Notes: generated from the sequence alone by a model not told the origin. A DNA stretch of 64,000 nt from Legionella sp. PC997 (GCF_014109825.1 NZ_CP059576.1:2506001-2570000); one strand, 5' to 3'. Counted from the stretch's first letter, positions 54,631 to 64,000 are shown. Program-made: numbers and translations.

Positions 54631-56217
54631 TCATCCCGCCTGTTTAGATTTTAAGCATAGAAAAAGCTCATCGACATCGATAATTAAAATGGTTTCCCCC
54701 GATCCCAATAATGCTGTGCCAGAAAATAATTTACTACCTCGAATAGTTGGATTTATGGGCTGGGTAATAATTTCTTCTGTTGTCAGCAAGCTATCTACAA
54801 TTACACCTACTAATTCTTCTTCTTTTCTTAAGACGACTATAAATTGCCGGCTCTCTTCTAATGTTACTTTTTCTTTAAAAATAACGGACAAGCGTAAGAG
54901 AGGGACATTCATTTCATCATATACAAAAGACTCTTGGTGCAAGAGAGATGCTATGTCCTGATATGGTATCGTTATTAAGCGTTCTATACTATTTAAGGGT
55001 AATGCATAAATCTGATTACCTTGACGTATTAATAAAACAAGAATAACGGTTAAGGTTAAAGGGATTTTTATTATAAATTGAGTCCCCTTTCCCTTTTCGG
55101 TCTCGACTTCAATCGATCCATTAATGGATTCGATTGTTTGTTTAACAATAGATAAGCCTAACCCTCTTCCTGAAATATCTGTAACTTTTTCTGCAGTAGA
55201 AATCCCAGAAAAGATGGCCTTGGTTACTTCTGCTTTTGCTGCGTTTGTGGATAATAAATTGTGACGTACAGCAATAGTTTTAATCGCTTCGAGATCGAGT
55301 CCAGCACCATCATCACTTACTTCAATAACTACTGATTCTTTCTGGCGTTTAGCTCTTAATTTGATGCTTCCTTCTACAGATTTTCTTCGGGTCTTCCTGA
55401 TTTCGCTGGTTTCCAAGCCATGATCAATCGCATTTTTGATTAAGTGGGCAAGTGACTCGCTTATTGCGTCGATTAAGGAACGATCAACCTCAATTTCTCT
55501 GCCTTCAGTGTAAAATTCTACTTGCTTTTTTTGTTGTTCGGCGAGATCTCTGACCATACGGGAAAAACGATCGAAAACAAATCCTATAGGGACTAGACGT
55601 ATTTGCATTACATAATACTGTAACTCATTTAGTGTTTGATTTAGACTACCAAGGGTTGCAGTTAATTCAGAGGATTGAAGGGTTTCGCTTAAACTTTCCA
55701 ACCTCATTTTGTTAATAAGTAATTCTTTAGTTAGATTGAGCAATTTATCGAGACGGTCCACATTCACTTCGACGCTTGTGATTGATTCCATGCCGCTAAA
55801 TAATTCAAGCGATGAGAGATCCGCTCCTTGTTTCTCATTATTCGTTAATATCAAATTTATTTTTTCAATCAGTGAGGCTGTATCAAATTCGGGCTGCCCT
55901 TTAGCAATTTCTTTTATGTTTTCTTTTAGAAAATCAAAGCAATTAAATAAAAGATTTATACACTTTTTCAGTGTAATTTTTTTAGTGCGAATCGCATCTA
56001 ATAAATCTTCAATTGCATGATTTAAATTTGCTATTTGTTGAAATCCCATAGTGGCAGAAATACTTTTGAATGTATGGGCATTGCGAAAAATATCTTGAAG
56101 ATTTTTCTTGTTACCTGGATGTTTTTCCCAATTAATAAGAGCTAAGTTCATATTTTTAATATGATTATTTGCCTCACTAAGAAAAGCTTCCATATATTTA
56201 TTTATGTCTTCATTCAT
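54631..56217 (-). CDS. cheA: CheA chemotaxis histidine kinase
   Basis: 528 residues: HPt domain 1-105 with phosphoacceptor His48 in HTFKSISATMGF; no separate CheY-binding P2 domain; dimerisation helices ~160-225; a histidine-kinase ATPase domain with HLIKNAIDHGLE (N box), DDGAGLD and GRGLGLSIVK; then a CheW-like regulatory domain to the end. Shorter than E. coli CheA because P2 is missing. Lies 19 bases after cheY. Confidence 0.93.
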   Translation of the reverse strand: MNEDINKYMEAFLSEANNHIKNMNLALINWEKHPGNKKNLQDIFRNAHTFKSISATMGFQQIANLNHAIEDLLDAIRTKKITLKKCINLLFNCFDFLKENIKEIAKGQPEFDTASLIEKINLILTNNEKQGADLSSLELFSGMESITSVEVNVDRLDKLLNLTKELLINKMRLESLSETLQSSELTATLGSLNQTLNELQYYVMQIRLVPIGFVFDRFSRMVRDLAEQQKKQVEFYTEGREIEVDRSLIDAISESLAHLIKNAIDHGLETSEIRKTRRKSVEGSIKLRAKRQKESVVIEVSDDGAGLDLEAIKTIAVRHNLLSTNAAKAEVTKAIFSGISTAEKVTDISGRGLGLSIVKQTIESINGSIEVETEKGKGTQFIIKIPLTLTVILVLLIRQGNQIYALPLNSIERLITIPYQDIASLLHQESFVYDEMNVPLLRLSVIFKEKVTLEESRQFIVVLRKEEELVGVIVDSLLTTEEIITQPINPTIRGSKLFSGTALLGSGETILIIDVDELFLCLKSKQAG

Positions 56218-56236
56218 TTACAACACCTATAACGAG

Positions 56237-56605
56237 TTATAAATAGCTCTTAAGTTCATTTTTGATTTGATCAATCTCAAACGGTTTTTGAATATATCCT
56301 TTAGCTCCTAAGGCTTTACACTGTTCTTTAATCGATGCGTGACCAATCGATGTAATCATTAATACATTGAGATGGGGATATTTATCATGAATGTTTTCTA
56401 AGAGTTTAATTCCTTCTATTTCACTTGCGTTCATGACTATGTCCAATAACACGAGGTCGGGTGATTTTTTTTTAAGATGAAGTAGAGCGGCTTTTTCTCC
56501 ATCAGCCTCTATGATATCGAGATCTGCAAAATTACTCTTTAAAATATCTTTTAAAATTATCCGCATAAATTTGGAATCATCTACAATCATCACCATCTTC
56601 CCCAT
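56237..56605 (-). CDS. cheY: CheY-like response regulator
   Basis: 122-residue single receiver domain: acidic pocket Asp9 and Asp10, phosphoacceptor Asp55 in LVLLDIVM, Thr/Ser in MITS at ~84-86, and Lys107 in IQKPF. No output domain. It should be phosphorylated by the CheA next to it. Its ATG lies inside the end of a small upstream ORF (29-base overlap). Confidence 0.92.
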   Translation of the reverse strand: MGKMVMIVDDSKFMRIILKDILKSNFADLDIIEADGEKAALLHLKKKSPDLVLLDIVMNASEIEGIKLLENIHDKYPHLNVLMITSIGHASIKEQCKALGAKGYIQKPFEIDQIKNELKSYL

Positions 56606-56759
56606 TATGTTCTCCTAAACTGAGATCTACCCTATCTTTCCTTAGTTTTCTCAGATTCCAGTTACCGATTAGTTGTTGCAAACTCTTAAATAGAAGACGC
56701 TCTTTGTGAGCGACTCGATGTTGCAACCACAACTGATGACCGGTGTTTCCGGAAATCAT
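56577..56759 (-). CDS. small ORF between cheW and cheY
   Basis: 60 codons, starting three bases after the cheW stop and ending 29 bases inside cheY. The product is basic and helical (HKERLLFKSLQQLIGNWNLRKLRKDRV) with an acidic end (GEHNGEDGDDC). Only a weak AAAGA lies before the ATG, but tight coupling to cheW would allow re-initiation. It fills a 157-base gap in an otherwise packed operon. No family recognised. Confidence 0.45.
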   Translation of the reverse strand: MISGNTGHQLWLQHRVAHKERLLFKSLQQLIGNWNLRKLRKDRVDLSLGEHNGEDGDDCR

Positions 56760-56762
56760 TCT

Positions 56763-57260
56763 TTAATTACGTTCTATGACTGATAATTTTATAAGTTCCT
56801 CTTGAGTTAGGATGCTTGATAAATCTAATAAAATGATTAAACGATTTTCATAGATAACAACTCCACCCACGTATTTTTCATGAATATTTACAATACTGGA
56901 TGGATTTTGATTTATATCTGTTCCATTTACGCGCAAAACTTCTACTACTTCATCAACAATGAGACCAAAAATTCCACTTCTTTGCTTTGTGATAATAATA
57001 TGCTTCGGATTATCGATATCGATACTGGGTAGAGAAAATAGTTTCTTAATATCAATAATTGCTACAATATCCCCACGTACATTGATCAACCCTCGCATAA
57101 AATAAGGAGAATCTGGAATAGGTGTGATCGGTACAACCTTGATAATTTCTTGTGCGTCATTGATTGGGATACAAAATTCTTCATTCCCAGTGCGAAATAC
57201 AATAAGTTGCACCAATTGTTGTTCTTTTGATTTCAGGGTTAGGTGTGATTTATTCGGCAT
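56763..57260 (-). CDS. cheW: CheW coupling protein
   Basis: 165 residues forming a CheW SH3-like pair of beta domains: VFRTGNEEFCIPINDAQEII, then PYFMRGLINVRGDIVAIIDI, then IFGLIVDEVVEVLRV. Links the receptor to CheA. Its ATG overlaps the receptor's stop codon by one base, so the two are translated together. Confidence 0.92.
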   Translation of the reverse strand: MPNKSHLTLKSKEQQLVQLIVFRTGNEEFCIPINDAQEIIKVVPITPIPDSPYFMRGLINVRGDIVAIIDIKKLFSLPSIDIDNPKHIIITKQRSGIFGLIVDEVVEVLRVNGTDINQNPSSIVNIHEKYVGGVVIYENRLIILLDLSSILTQEELIKLSVIERN

Positions 57261-60200
57261 TATTCACTCCTAAGCACGTGTGTCTCAGAGGCCATATATG
57301 CCACTTTAAATCGCTTCAATGCTGTTCTTAACTCATCGGATAAAACCGATAGATTCGAAGCAGACACAGACATTTGTTGCATGCTGGCTGTTTGCTGTTG
57401 AATTGAAGAAGACATCTGCTCTGCACCAACTGCTGCTTGTTCTGAAGTGGCCGATATTTCTTCTGTGGTTTTGGCAACAGCTAAAGCTGCCTTCGCTTGC
57501 TCTGATGTAGCAGTAGAAATTTCTTGCGCTTTGACTGTGATCTCTTGAGTCCCTGAACTAATTTGACTAAGAATCCTTAATGCTTCATTGACGATATCGA
57601 TTGATTCAGTAACTTTTTGTGTACCCGTGGTCATTCCTTCTACTACTTGTGTCGTTGATTCAAGAATGGTATTAACCATGCCTTCAATCTGGACCGCTGC
57701 TTTTTTAGTCCCTTCCGCAAGTTTCCTAATTTCATCGGCCACAACCGCAAACCCTCGACCAGCTTCCCCCGCACGTGCAGCTTCTATTGCCGCATTTAAA
57801 GCGAGAAGGTTCGTTTGATCGGCAATACCTTTTGTCGTGCCAACGATTACTCCAATTTCTTTAGCGCGTTTATCCAGATCTTTTACCGTATCGGTATTTG
57901 ATTTCACAATATCATCAATAGACTTCAGCCTGGTAGCCGCCTGTTTTCCTGCATCGGTTCCTCTGCTTGCAAGTTTTGCAGCTTCTTGGGTCACTTCTGC
58001 TGCACTACGTGAATTGGTAGCCCCTTGTTGAATTGATTTAGACAGTTCCGTAACGATTCGCGTACTCGATTCTAGTTTTTTCGCCTGTTCTTTCGCACCA
58101 ACAGCTATTTGCTGTGTGGTACTTGCAGCTTGCTGTAACGTCGTACTAACTTGCTTGGAAATATCCGCTAACTGTACTGACGCGCTGGAAACTTTGGTAG
58201 AACTATCCATAGCAAAACGAATTAACGCTCCTAAATCATCGAAAGATTTATTCAGTGCATCGGATAAAGTTCTGATATCGCCTTGGGTTTCGATACTGAC
58301 TCGTTGCGATACATCTCCCATAGACAATGCGACCGCGAGGCGAATAACCTCTTGCACGGGAGTGGCAATTGAATTAAGAAGATTATTTAATTTGTCTACG
58401 ATATCTTTCCAACTGCCCCCCACGCCCTCAACATTCGCACGCTCATTCAATCGGCCTTCTTTACCCGCGACTTGAGCCACACGAGATACCTCACTTGCTA
58501 AGCGATTGAGGTCATCCACCATTTTATTAATGGTTTCTTTTAGAAGTAATACTTCTCCTTTAGCTTCTACAGTAATTTTTTGCGTTAAATCACCTGCACT
58601 AATTGCAATAGCAACTTTTGAAATATTACGTACTTGATCGGTAAGGTTAGAGGCCATTGCATTAACGTTTGCGGTTAACTCTTTCCAAGTCCCACCTACT
58701 TCTGGGACTGATGCCTGGCCACCTAATTTTCCTTCGGTACCCACTTCTTTCGCAACTCGGGTTACTTCAGCGGCGAATAGATTTAAGTTATCTACCATCT
58801 TGTTCAGTGTTTCTTTAAGCTGGAGAATTTCTCCACTTACCTCCACCGTAATCTTTTGATTGAGATCACCATCCGCCACAGCAGTTGCAACTTGGGCAAT
58901 ATTACGAACTTGGCTGGTTAAATTTGCTGCCATTGCATTAACGTTATCGGTTAACTCCTTCCATGTTCCGGTAACTCCAGGAACTTGTGCTTGACCACCT
59001 AATTTACCTTCGGTACCGACCTCTTTCGCGACTCGGGTTACCTCGCCTGAAAAAGATCTTAAGTTATCCACCATGTCGTTAATGGTATTTTTTAATTCGG
59101 ATACTTCACCTTTTACTTCAACAGTAATCTTCTGGTTAAGATTGCCGCTCGCTACAGCTGTCGTAACTTGGGCAATATTTCGGACTTGGCTCGTCAAATT
59201 TGCAGCCATTGCATTGACATTATCGGTTAATTCTTTCCATGTGCCTGTCACATTGGGGACTTGTGCCTGCCCACCTAATTTTCCTTCGGTACCTACTTCT
59301 TTTGCAACCCGGGTTACTTCTGAAGCAAAAATCGTCAAGCTATCTACCATCCTGTTAATTGTTTCTTTTAGTTGCAATACCTCACCTTGTACTTCTACGG
59401 TAATTTTCTGATTCAAATCCCCTTTTGCAACGGCGGTAGCAACTTGGGCAATATTACGTACTTGACTGGTTAAATTAGCTGCCATCGCATTCACGTTATC
59501 CGTTAATTCTTTCCATGTACCCGTAACACCTGGTACTTGTGCTTGACCGCCAAGTTTTCCTTCCGTACCAACTTCTTTAGCCACCCGGGTTACTTCTGAA
59601 GCAAAGATGGTCAAACTATCCACCATTTTATTAAGCGTTTCTTTGAGTTGCAGCATTTCACCTTGTACTTCAACCGTTATCTTTTGATTCAAATCACCTT
59701 TTGCGACTGCTGTCGCTACCTGGGCAATATTGCGTACTTGGTTCGTTAAATTGGCAGCCATCGCGTTGACGTTATCAGTCAATTCTTTCCAGGTGCCTGT
59801 AACACCGGGAACCTGTGCCTGACCTCCTAATTTCCCTTCAGTACCAACCTCTTTCGCAACCCGGGTTACTTCACCAGAAAATGATCTCAAATTATCAACC
59901 ATTTTGTTGATGGTATTTTTTAATTCCAACACTTCGCCTTTAACTTCAACCGTGATCTTTTGATTAAGATCCCCACTCGCAACAGCTGTAGTTACCTGTG
60001 CAATATTGCGCACTTGGCTGGTTAAATTTGCAGCCATTGCATTGACATTATCAGTTAATTCTTTCCAGGTGCCGGTAACACCAGGAACCTGTGCTTGACC
60101 ACCTAATTTCCCCTCGGTACCTACTTCGCGGGCAACACGGGTAACTTCTGAAGTAAAGCTGCTTAATCCTTCCATCATACTATTATAGGAATCAGCTATT

Positions 60201-60370
60201 TCGCCAAAAATATCATATTGATCTTTCTTTAATCGCTTAGACAAATCACCTCGTCTTACAGACTCAATTGCCTCGAGAATATCGCGCAATCTACTTTCCA
60301 TAAAGGCATTACTTTTGTCGAATGGCTGTTCTTTTATCTCAACTTCCTGTCTTTCTTTTTGCCGAGACAT
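57260..60370 (-). CDS. soluble methyl-accepting chemotaxis protein with seven HAMP-type repeats
   Basis: 1036 residues and no membrane segment. Residues ~27-70 resemble a first divergent HAMP. From ~71 there are seven copies of a ~92-residue unit ([52 protein letters not shown], then a helix). The C-terminal ~330 residues are the MCP signalling domain with the hairpin tip [25 protein letters not shown] arrays of this type also occur in Nik1-type fungal kinases and bacterial hybrid kinases, where they sense osmotic or cytoplasmic cues. No CheR or CheB gene is nearby. First gene of the operon; 1-base overlap with cheW. Confidence 0.9.
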   Translation of the reverse strand: MSRQKERQEVEIKEQPFDKSNAFMESRLRDILEAIESVRRGDLSKRLKKDQYDIFGEIADSYNSMMEGLSSFTSEVTRVAREVGTEGKLGGQAQVPGVTGTWKELTDNVNAMAANLTSQVRNIAQVTTAVASGDLNQKITVEVKGEVLELKNTINKMVDNLRSFSGEVTRVAKEVGTEGKLGGQAQVPGVTGTWKELTDNVNAMAANLTNQVRNIAQVATAVAKGDLNQKITVEVQGEMLQLKETLNKMVDSLTIFASEVTRVAKEVGTEGKLGGQAQVPGVTGTWKELTDNVNAMAANLTSQVRNIAQVATAVAKGDLNQKITVEVQGEVLQLKETINRMVDSLTIFASEVTRVAKEVGTEGKLGGQAQVPNVTGTWKELTDNVNAMAANLTSQVRNIAQVTTAVASGNLNQKITVEVKGEVSELKNTINDMVDNLRSFSGEVTRVAKEVGTEGKLGGQAQVPGVTGTWKELTDNVNAMAANLTSQVRNIAQVATAVADGDLNQKITVEVSGEILQLKETLNKMVDNLNLFAAEVTRVAKEVGTEGKLGGQASVPEVGGTWKELTANVNAMASNLTDQVRNISKVAIAISAGDLTQKITVEAKGEVLLLKETINKMVDDLNRLASEVSRVAQVAGKEGRLNERANVEGVGGSWKDIVDKLNNLLNSIATPVQEVIRLAVALSMGDVSQRVSIETQGDIRTLSDALNKSFDDLGALIRFAMDSSTKVSSASVQLADISKQVSTTLQQAASTTQQIAVGAKEQAKKLESSTRIVTELSKSIQQGATNSRSAAEVTQEAAKLASRGTDAGKQAATRLKSIDDIVKSNTDTVKDLDKRAKEIGVIVGTTKGIADQTNLLALNAAIEAARAGEAGRGFAVVADEIRKLAEGTKKAAVQIEGMVNTILESTTQVVEGMTTGTQKVTESIDIVNEALRILSQISSGTQEITVKAQEISTATSEQAKAALAVAKTTEEISATSEQAAVGAEQMSSSIQQQTASMQQMSVSASNLSVLSDELRTALKRFKVAYMASETHVLRSE
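58229..60160 (-). repeat. seven tandem 276-base repeats inside the receptor gene
   Basis: The unit encoding GTEGKLGG and its flanks recurs with a period of 276 bases (about 60117, 59841, 59565, 59289, 59013, 58737, 58461). Central copies are nearly identical at protein level; the last two, nearest the MCP domain, diverge most. Such arrays are prone to copy-number change by recombination. Confidence 0.9.
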
Positions 60371-60907
60371 TCTTAAATTCCCTTCAAGAGATAATATGAT
60401 AAATATAGTAACAAAATGTTTTTTTTACAAAAATGGACTGGTCATTTAGGCGCTTAACAATACATTCCTAGGCTTATTAATGTGATAAGTTCTCAAGTCT
60501 AAGATATATGAATTCCAGTGGCTATACACAGACTTATCCACAGAAAATGGGGATAAGTTATTAAAGAAACAAACAGGATTTTTCAAGAAATACATCTATC
60601 ATAGATAACTTATATCGAGCGGAGGGTTAAGATATCCACAAAGGAACAATTGAAGAATCTTTAGATTGTGGGTTGGCTATGATATCTAAAAAAATAAGTG
60701 AAAAACAGTCTTGACGAGATAATTTTTAATTTTTTTCATTAGAGGGCTTGTGAACCTTTCCTGTATACAGCACCAGATGGGTTTTGAACCTTATCTTATG
60801 ATATATCGCGGATGATTCAAATACGTTTGAGGTCATATAAAAATACGAGGTAAATAGGTCTTTCTTACCAATTTAAAAATGAAATCCATGATTGAGATTG
60901 CTAACAA
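60371..60907. other. 537-base intergenic region with DnaA-box-like sites
   Basis: Spacer upstream of the chemotaxis operon and downstream of a candidate effector gene (both minus strand), so it should hold the operon promoter. A perfect DnaA-box consensus TTATCCACA lies at 60534-60542, and ATATCCACA (one mismatch) at 60632-60640. No ORF or strong hairpin seen. Confidence 0.4.
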
Positions 60908-62113
60908 TCAACAACTGGGGTAGCAAATATTTCTTTCCTTGTCTTGCTCATCTTGGACTTCTTTGATTCCAAACTCAATTTCTTTTTTTCGCATGATTTC
61001 TTTATTTAAGGTTTGTTCTATTCGTTCATAGGTTTGCTGAGTTCCTGTTTTAATTTTAAACCCAAACATTTCAACAATACTACTCAGCAAATTGTGCCCC
61101 CTTCGGGTCTCGAATAATACTCTATTATTTTCCCGATGCTCTATAATTTTGCGTAAAAGCTGGTTCAACGATAACTGAGGCTCAACCGCTACTTCCAGAT
61201 ATAGTTTTTTTAATTCATTAAATTTTCGGCGTGTTGCGTCGGATCCGGGTTCTTTTTTAGGTAGATCTTCAAGCTTTTTATATAGTTCATCCAGTATTTT
61301 CCTTTTCGAAGCAGGCACATGAAAACAATTTGGGGGCTTGGGCAGGATATAAAAGGTATTCGACTTTAACGTATTCTCATGCCATAGTCTTGTTTTATAA
61401 TTGAAATCGATAGTAAATAAACTAGAAACATTGGCAGGATAATGTAAGGTATAATTAAGGAGAGAACGGGCTGTAGTACGACAAGTATTAGAGCTATGAA
61501 TTTCCTTTGACTCATCAATTATATCTTGGCGAAGTTTAGCATCTTGAGCACTTTGTTGTTTAAAAGTCCCAATCTCTTTATATTTTAGGGTGATTTTTCC
61601 AAGAGTTTCTTCTTCCTCAGGAATATAACAATGAATGCCTTCTCTGAGTTTGTACACTCCTCGTTCTGGAAAGGTCATTTTTTTATATTCGCCAGTGGGA
61701 TTGGGTCTATTTTTATAGAAATCCAATTGCTCCTGATGGATAGCTCTGGTGATCTCTAAAAATTCCAAATATTGATCAAAAGAGATAGCATAGGCTTGAT
61801 AACTAATTTCGGGAAAATTGTTGGTACCACCAAGACCTTCATCCAATAATACAGCGTCTGAATGACTTCCAACCATTTTTCCAAACAAAGTGAATTGCTG
61901 AACACAGCTTGAGCCAAAGCTTTTATCAATAATATTTCCCTTACCAACCTTCGCTAACAACTTAGGTTCGCCGTCAACCATGACACCTAACATTATGAAA
62001 CTATGAACACCTTTTTTAGCGATGGCGATAAAAAATTCGCTATTTTTATCAATAACGATTGATTGATCAATTTTCACATCAACAGTATTTTCAAGTGTCA
62101 TAGGACATCTCAT
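60908..62113 (-). CDS. candidate Dot/Icm effector with NTCRTT cysteine motif
   Basis: 401 residues, no signal peptide. Residues ~10-130 look like an alpha/beta domain with a SYQAYAISFDQYLEFLEI segment (YAISFDQY is typical of papain-like folds I recall in several Legionella proteins). NTCRTTARSLLNY at ~209 holds a potential nucleophile Cys. FYILPKPPNCFHVP follows, then a helical region to ~385. The C-terminus is Glu-rich (KEVQDEQDKE), resembling the E-block effector signal. Met1 at 62113 or Met5 at 62101 are both possible; neither has a strong ribosome-binding site. Protease/transglutaminase activity is speculation. Confidence 0.5.
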   Translation of the reverse strand: MRCPMTLENTVDVKIDQSIVIDKNSEFFIAIAKKGVHSFIMLGVMVDGEPKLLAKVGKGNIIDKSFGSSCVQQFTLFGKMVGSHSDAVLLDEGLGGTNNFPEISYQAYAISFDQYLEFLEITRAIHQEQLDFYKNRPNPTGEYKKMTFPERGVYKLREGIHCYIPEEEETLGKITLKYKEIGTFKQQSAQDAKLRQDIIDESKEIHSSNTCRTTARSLLNYTLHYPANVSSLFTIDFNYKTRLWHENTLKSNTFYILPKPPNCFHVPASKRKILDELYKKLEDLPKKEPGSDATRRKFNELKKLYLEVAVEPQLSLNQLLRKIIEHRENNRVLFETRRGHNLLSSIVEMFGFKIKTGTQQTYERIEQTLNKEIMRKKEIEFGIKEVQDEQDKERNICYPSC

Positions 62114-62290
62114 TGAGATTTGAATTTGACATTATAGCGTTTTTTTTGGACATTTGAAACATTGCAAATCTCATCTGAGCTGTAATGTTTTCCTCTCTTT
62201 AAATCGATTTTATCTGCTCAATTAAATTACGTAATGCTTAATTAATAATTGAAATGTATAATATCATTCTTTTAATATTTAAGTATTCCC

Positions 62291-63439
62291 ATGACTAGAC
62301 TATCTAACACAGACGAAAAAACAAACGATGTGCAGGAACCAATTATACTCATTAATCCAACTGCGTTAACTAAAGAACAGAGCATATTCCTAAAAGAATT
62401 TTTAGAGGGGGATGATCAACCAGAAGTATTTTTAGCGGACACTCTTTATATATATAAACAAATTCATTTTAAATTAACACATGAGCTGAATTGGCGTTCA
62501 GGGAAAGATGGCATCAGTGAGTGTTTTGAAGTGATGAAAAATAGTCGCGCAGGCAGCGGAAGATATGCTGCAGTGGACCACATTGAAGGAAAATTAATTT
62601 TTCTTAACGAGGAAGTGGAGTTTATGCCTGCTCATACAAAACCTCATAAGGAAAGAGTTAGAAAACTCATGTTCTTTAAACAAGATAAAGAGGAAGGACA
62701 ATGGCGTGAGAGCATTAAACAAGAATATAAACGAACGAAGCAAGCAGGACATTTAAATGCCAGGGAGCCCGTTTTTTTTATAGACGGATCGGGCAAGCTT
62801 GGTGCTTACATGTTCATCAAAAAAGCATCAGGTACCACGTTACATGATATTTTATATGGTAGCCCTAAGATAGAACTTGATATCGCAACACGTAAAAAAA
62901 TCTCTATCGCCATTCTTGATGCTTACATAGAGCAAGTAGAAAATAAGGGATTGGTGCATAATGATATTTCGCTTAAAAATATAATGCTTGATATTTCTGA
63001 CCCCAAAAAACCAATCGTAACTTTTATTGATTTTGCATTTTCTAAGAAAATACATAAAAATGATGCAGGTCCCAACATAAGAGGTACTCCTTTGTATATG
63101 GCCCCTGAACGATTTGTAGGGGATGGCACCAGCACAGCCAGTGATGTATTTGCTTTAGGCCATATTCTTGGGGAACTTTTTGGAGGGCATCGAATCACAC
63201 CTCGACGCAGCTGGGGGTTAAAAGAAATATGCCGTTTAAATATGAAAGGCCGCTTTGATAACGATCTAATCTTTCTTGATGAAGAAGAAAGAGACATCAT
63301 CACTGATCATCTTTTACCCATGGTATCGTCACGTCCGGAGAATAGACCTACGCCCATGGAAATAAAAGAAACTCTTATGGCTGAATATGACTTTTCTCAA
63401 GAACCAATATGTTCCCCACAGCCTCCACTCTTCCACTGA
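62291..63439 (+). CDS. Ser/Thr protein kinase-like protein, candidate effector
   Basis: 382 residues with a eukaryotic-type kinase domain (~70-375): a glycine loop GSG at 88-90 (AGSGRYAAV); a catalytic loop HNDISLKN (Asp225, Asn230), where Asn replaces the Arg of HRD; DFA (Asp247) in place of DFG; and the activation-segment end GTPLYMAPER. The lysine of the VAIK motif is not clearly placed (Lys125 or Lys130). Resembles the LegK group of Legionella effectors. It is divergent from the other candidate effector and followed by a strong terminator. Confidence 0.75.
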   Translation: MTRLSNTDEKTNDVQEPIILINPTALTKEQSIFLKEFLEGDDQPEVFLADTLYIYKQIHFKLTHELNWRSGKDGISECFEVMKNSRAGSGRYAAVDHIEGKLIFLNEEVEFMPAHTKPHKERVRKLMFFKQDKEEGQWRESIKQEYKRTKQAGHLNAREPVFFIDGSGKLGAYMFIKKASGTTLHDILYGSPKIELDIATRKKISIAILDAYIEQVENKGLVHNDISLKNIMLDISDPKKPIVTFIDFAFSKKIHKNDAGPNIRGTPLYMAPERFVGDGTSTASDVFALGHILGELFGGHRITPRRSWGLKEICRLNMKGRFDNDLIFLDEEERDIITDHLLPMVSSRPENRPTPMEIKETLMAEYDFSQEPICSPQPPLFH

Positions 63440-63475
63440 GTTGCGAGTATTCGAAATTTAAAGCATAAGTCAAAA

Positions 63476-63512
63476 AAGGCGAAATTGATCCAATCTGGAT
63501 CAATTTCGCCTT
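63476..63512. terminator. strong bidirectional terminator
   Basis: A perfect 16-bp stem (arms 63476-63491 and 63497-63512) with a five-base loop, preceded by six A and followed by GTTTCTT. It lies 37 bases after the kinase stop and works in sequence terms in either direction. Confidence 0.85.
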
Positions 63513-63656
63513 GTTTCTTAGGAGGGATAGCTTTGGTCTTCAAAGAATGACAGAGCTAGCTCTTTTTATTTTTAGGATTATTATATAATTATGTAGCTCT
63601 TGTTCATCCAACATAAAATGGATTAAAAATTAATAGAATATTACAGGGATAAAACA

Positions 63657-64000
63657 TGGATCCAGTCACGCATGCGGTCTTGGGAGCCGCCTGTTCTCAG
63701 GCAATTTTATATAAGAAAGACAAACAGAATGCTTGGCTTGTTGGTGGATTAGCAGCAATGGCACCTGATTTAGACGTATTAATTCAGGAATCAGGCAACC
63801 CCCTGCTTTTTTTTCTCTATCACCGGCACTTCACCCACTCTTTGCTCTTTATTCCGATAGGCGCTTTGATTGTTACTTTAGGGCTATTAATTTTTAAGCG
63901 CTTCCGAACCAATTGGCAACTCACTTTTTTAGCAGCACTAATAGGTTATGCGACCCATGGGGTGCTCGACGCATGTACCAATTACGGGACCGTCTTATTT
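63657..64000 (+). CDS. DUF457-type membrane metal-dependent hydrolase, 5' part
   Basis: The first 114 codons are present; the gene runs off the window. It starts MDPVTHAVLGAACSQAI, with a membrane helix, then PDLDVL and YHRHFTHSLLF, then HGVLDACTNYG. The conserved His/Asp set is that of the YbcI/YdjM (DUF457) family of inner-membrane proteins. The ATG at 63657 follows GGGA. Function in this genus is unknown. Confidence 0.85.

Noticed and set aside
57319..59411. Several plus-strand ORFs opposite the HAMP-array receptor gene
   Set aside because: They are antisense shadows of a highly repetitive gene and recur with the 276-base period.
1..64000. CRISPR array, intact prophage or complete IS element
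   Set aside because: No short regularly spaced repeats, phage structural genes or transposase genes were found.

Overview
The window reads as a chromosomal segment of a Legionella species. The evidence is an AT-rich genome, a bacterial mevalonate pathway, Pal/CpoB and Mla-type envelope genes in ordinary gammaproteobacterial form, and scattered large coiled-coil or eukaryote-like proteins of the kind Legionella delivers through Dot/Icm. A complete chemotaxis core (receptor, CheW, CheY, CheA, CheC) lies near the right end. Chemotaxis genes are absent from L. pneumophila but have been reported in L. longbeachae, so a member of that wider group is plausible. The species cannot be fixed from sequence alone.

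Layout. 1-5.1 kb: 3' end of a POT peptide transporter, an unknown 511-residue protein, lipoyl synthase and a membrane thioredoxin-like protein. 5.1-8.2 kb: CBS and BON proteins, the CbpA/CbpM co-chaperone pair and FtsB. 8.2-19.2 kb: four mevalonate-pathway genes in two pairs (mevalonate kinase + diphosphomevalonate decarboxylase; HMG-CoA reductase + a GHMP kinase, probably phosphomevalonate kinase). Between the pairs lie pal-cpoB, a candidate structured RNA, an Mla-like ABC lipid transporter operon and a candidate effector. 19.35-21.1 kb: two identical tRNA-Lys genes and a tRNA-Arg, followed by a gene remnant and an AbiE-like HTH/nucleotidyltransferase pair whose second gene is frameshifted; this looks like an old insertion scar. 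21.3-34.4 kb: candidate effector, beta-CASP nuclease, outer-membrane barrel, PAP2 phosphatase, a P2-type cation ATPase of atypical composition, SulP transporter, YetF-like protein and an epimerase/SPW/VKOR fusion.

34.4-41.2 kb: a 51-codon gene, then a 1849-residue protein in which I see a C-H-D cysteine-enzyme signature, a zinc-site-deleted M48-like region and a divergent ABC1/UbiB-like kinase fold. 41.5-47.1 kb: LysR regulator, zinc-ribbon protein, a cold-shock/RRM/DbpA RNA-remodelling cluster, a CDF transporter and a P-loop kinase. 47.4-53.8 kb: stand-alone NRPS (A-T-C order), S51 peptidase, a candidate cholera-toxin-like ADP-ribosyltransferase and an L,D-transpeptidase. 53.9-60.4 kb: chemotaxis operon with a soluble receptor carrying seven near-identical HAMP-type repeats. 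60.9-64 kb: candidate effector, Ser/Thr kinase-like protein and the start of a DUF457 membrane protein.

The strongest leads for something undescribed are the 1849-residue multidomain protein, the ADP-ribosyltransferase candidate, the HAMP-array chemotaxis operon with its extra small ORF, and the structured RNA upstream of pal. All assignments come from reading motifs by eye; no database search was run.
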